Below, piece by piece: positions 14,039 to 14,108 of a DNA stretch of 14,108 bases. Within the stretch, counting starts at the first letter, position 1; each line of letters begins with the position of its first letter. Source of the DNA: an uncultured Flavobacteriales bacterium (GTDB lineage: Bacteria; Bacteroidota; Bacteroidia; Flavobacteriales; BACL11); contig CATMIT010000032.1 of assembly GCA_950069165.1 (NCBI GenBank), forward strand, positions 1 through 14,108, read 5' to 3'. The position numbers and the translations under genes were made by a program. Below the pieces are notes generated by a model. It was not told where the DNA came from. It worked only from the letters and a program-made list of their open reading frames with translations, and searched no databases.

Positions 14039-14056
14039 TATTAACCCCCTTGGAAA

Positions 14057-14108
14057 ACATAACGCCAAGTTAACCGGCGCGCGTTAGCGCGTCCGAGCGA
14101 GGGACGAG
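14057..14108 (-). other. Integron attC site, partial (window end)
   Basis: On the minus strand, just before the DUF2185 gene, the sequence has a GC-rich imperfect hairpin (GGACGCGC, TAAC loop, GCGCGCC at 14076-14094, with one unpaired A on the minus strand), then GGTTAACTTGGC and the core GTTATGT (14057-14063). This matches the right half of an attC recombination site: stem, L' box with TTAAC, and an R' core close to GTTRRRY with one mismatch. The left half (R'' and L'') lies beyond the window. The reading frame starts 19 bases after the core, as in a gene cassette. Composition is much richer in GC than the rest of the window. Confidence 0.6.

Noticed and set aside
14039..14068. Longer start of the DUF2185 frame
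   Set aside because: It would begin inside the attC site; the ATG at 14038 has a proper Shine-Dalgarno and the normal family N-terminus.

Overview
The central part of this window, about 240-13740, is AT-rich DNA from a member of the Bacteroidota. The evidence is gene order (tsaE-ald-DUF4258; rsfS-ftsH-DUF2007-cdsA-psd; a Nudix gene divergent from pyrE-SRPBCC), several matches to the Bacteroidota -7 promoter box (TAnnTTTG), and few Shine-Dalgarno sequences. No rRNA, tRNA, CRISPR array or insertion sequence was seen, and no stretch over 300 bases lacks a gene.

Both ends look foreign. Bases 1 to about 240 carry, on the minus strand, the last codons of a histidine kinase and the first 63 codons of a NarL/UvrY-type response regulator, with a Shine-Dalgarno and richer base composition typical of Proteobacteria. 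This abuts a tsaE gene that has lost its start. At the right end, a DUF2185 (Imm33-like) reading frame preceded by an integron attC half-site joins in frame to a Sir2 deacylase that has lost its NAD-binding N-terminus. The simplest reading is a contig with chimeric joins at both ends. A real recombination or fusion is less likely but testable.

Layout from left to right. Foreign kinase/regulator fragments. Plus-strand operon tsaE, ald and a DUF4258 protein. Minus-strand proline dehydrogenase and an O-methyltransferase. A minus-strand pair of paralogous secreted cysteine-rich proteins with their own promoter and terminator. The minus-strand operon rsfS, ftsH, DUF2007, cdsA, psd, covering ribosome silencing, membrane proteolysis and phosphatidylethanolamine synthesis. 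Plus-strand birA. Minus-strand pyrE and an SRPBCC protein. Plus-strand Nudix hydrolase and an LtaS-like membrane phosphoglycerol-transferase/sulfatase relative. Minus-strand DUF2185-Sir2 composite.

Most genes are housekeeping. The least explained element is the tandem pair of 12-cysteine secreted proteins. It arose by a duplication of about 481 bp whose breakpoint falls in the loop of the terminator, leaving half a terminator as the leader of the second gene. The genome is very compact: all three convergent gene pairs overlap at their stop codons, and the divergent pair pyrE/Nudix shares bases of its start codons, with a promoter box placed so that the pyrE mRNA should be nearly leaderless.
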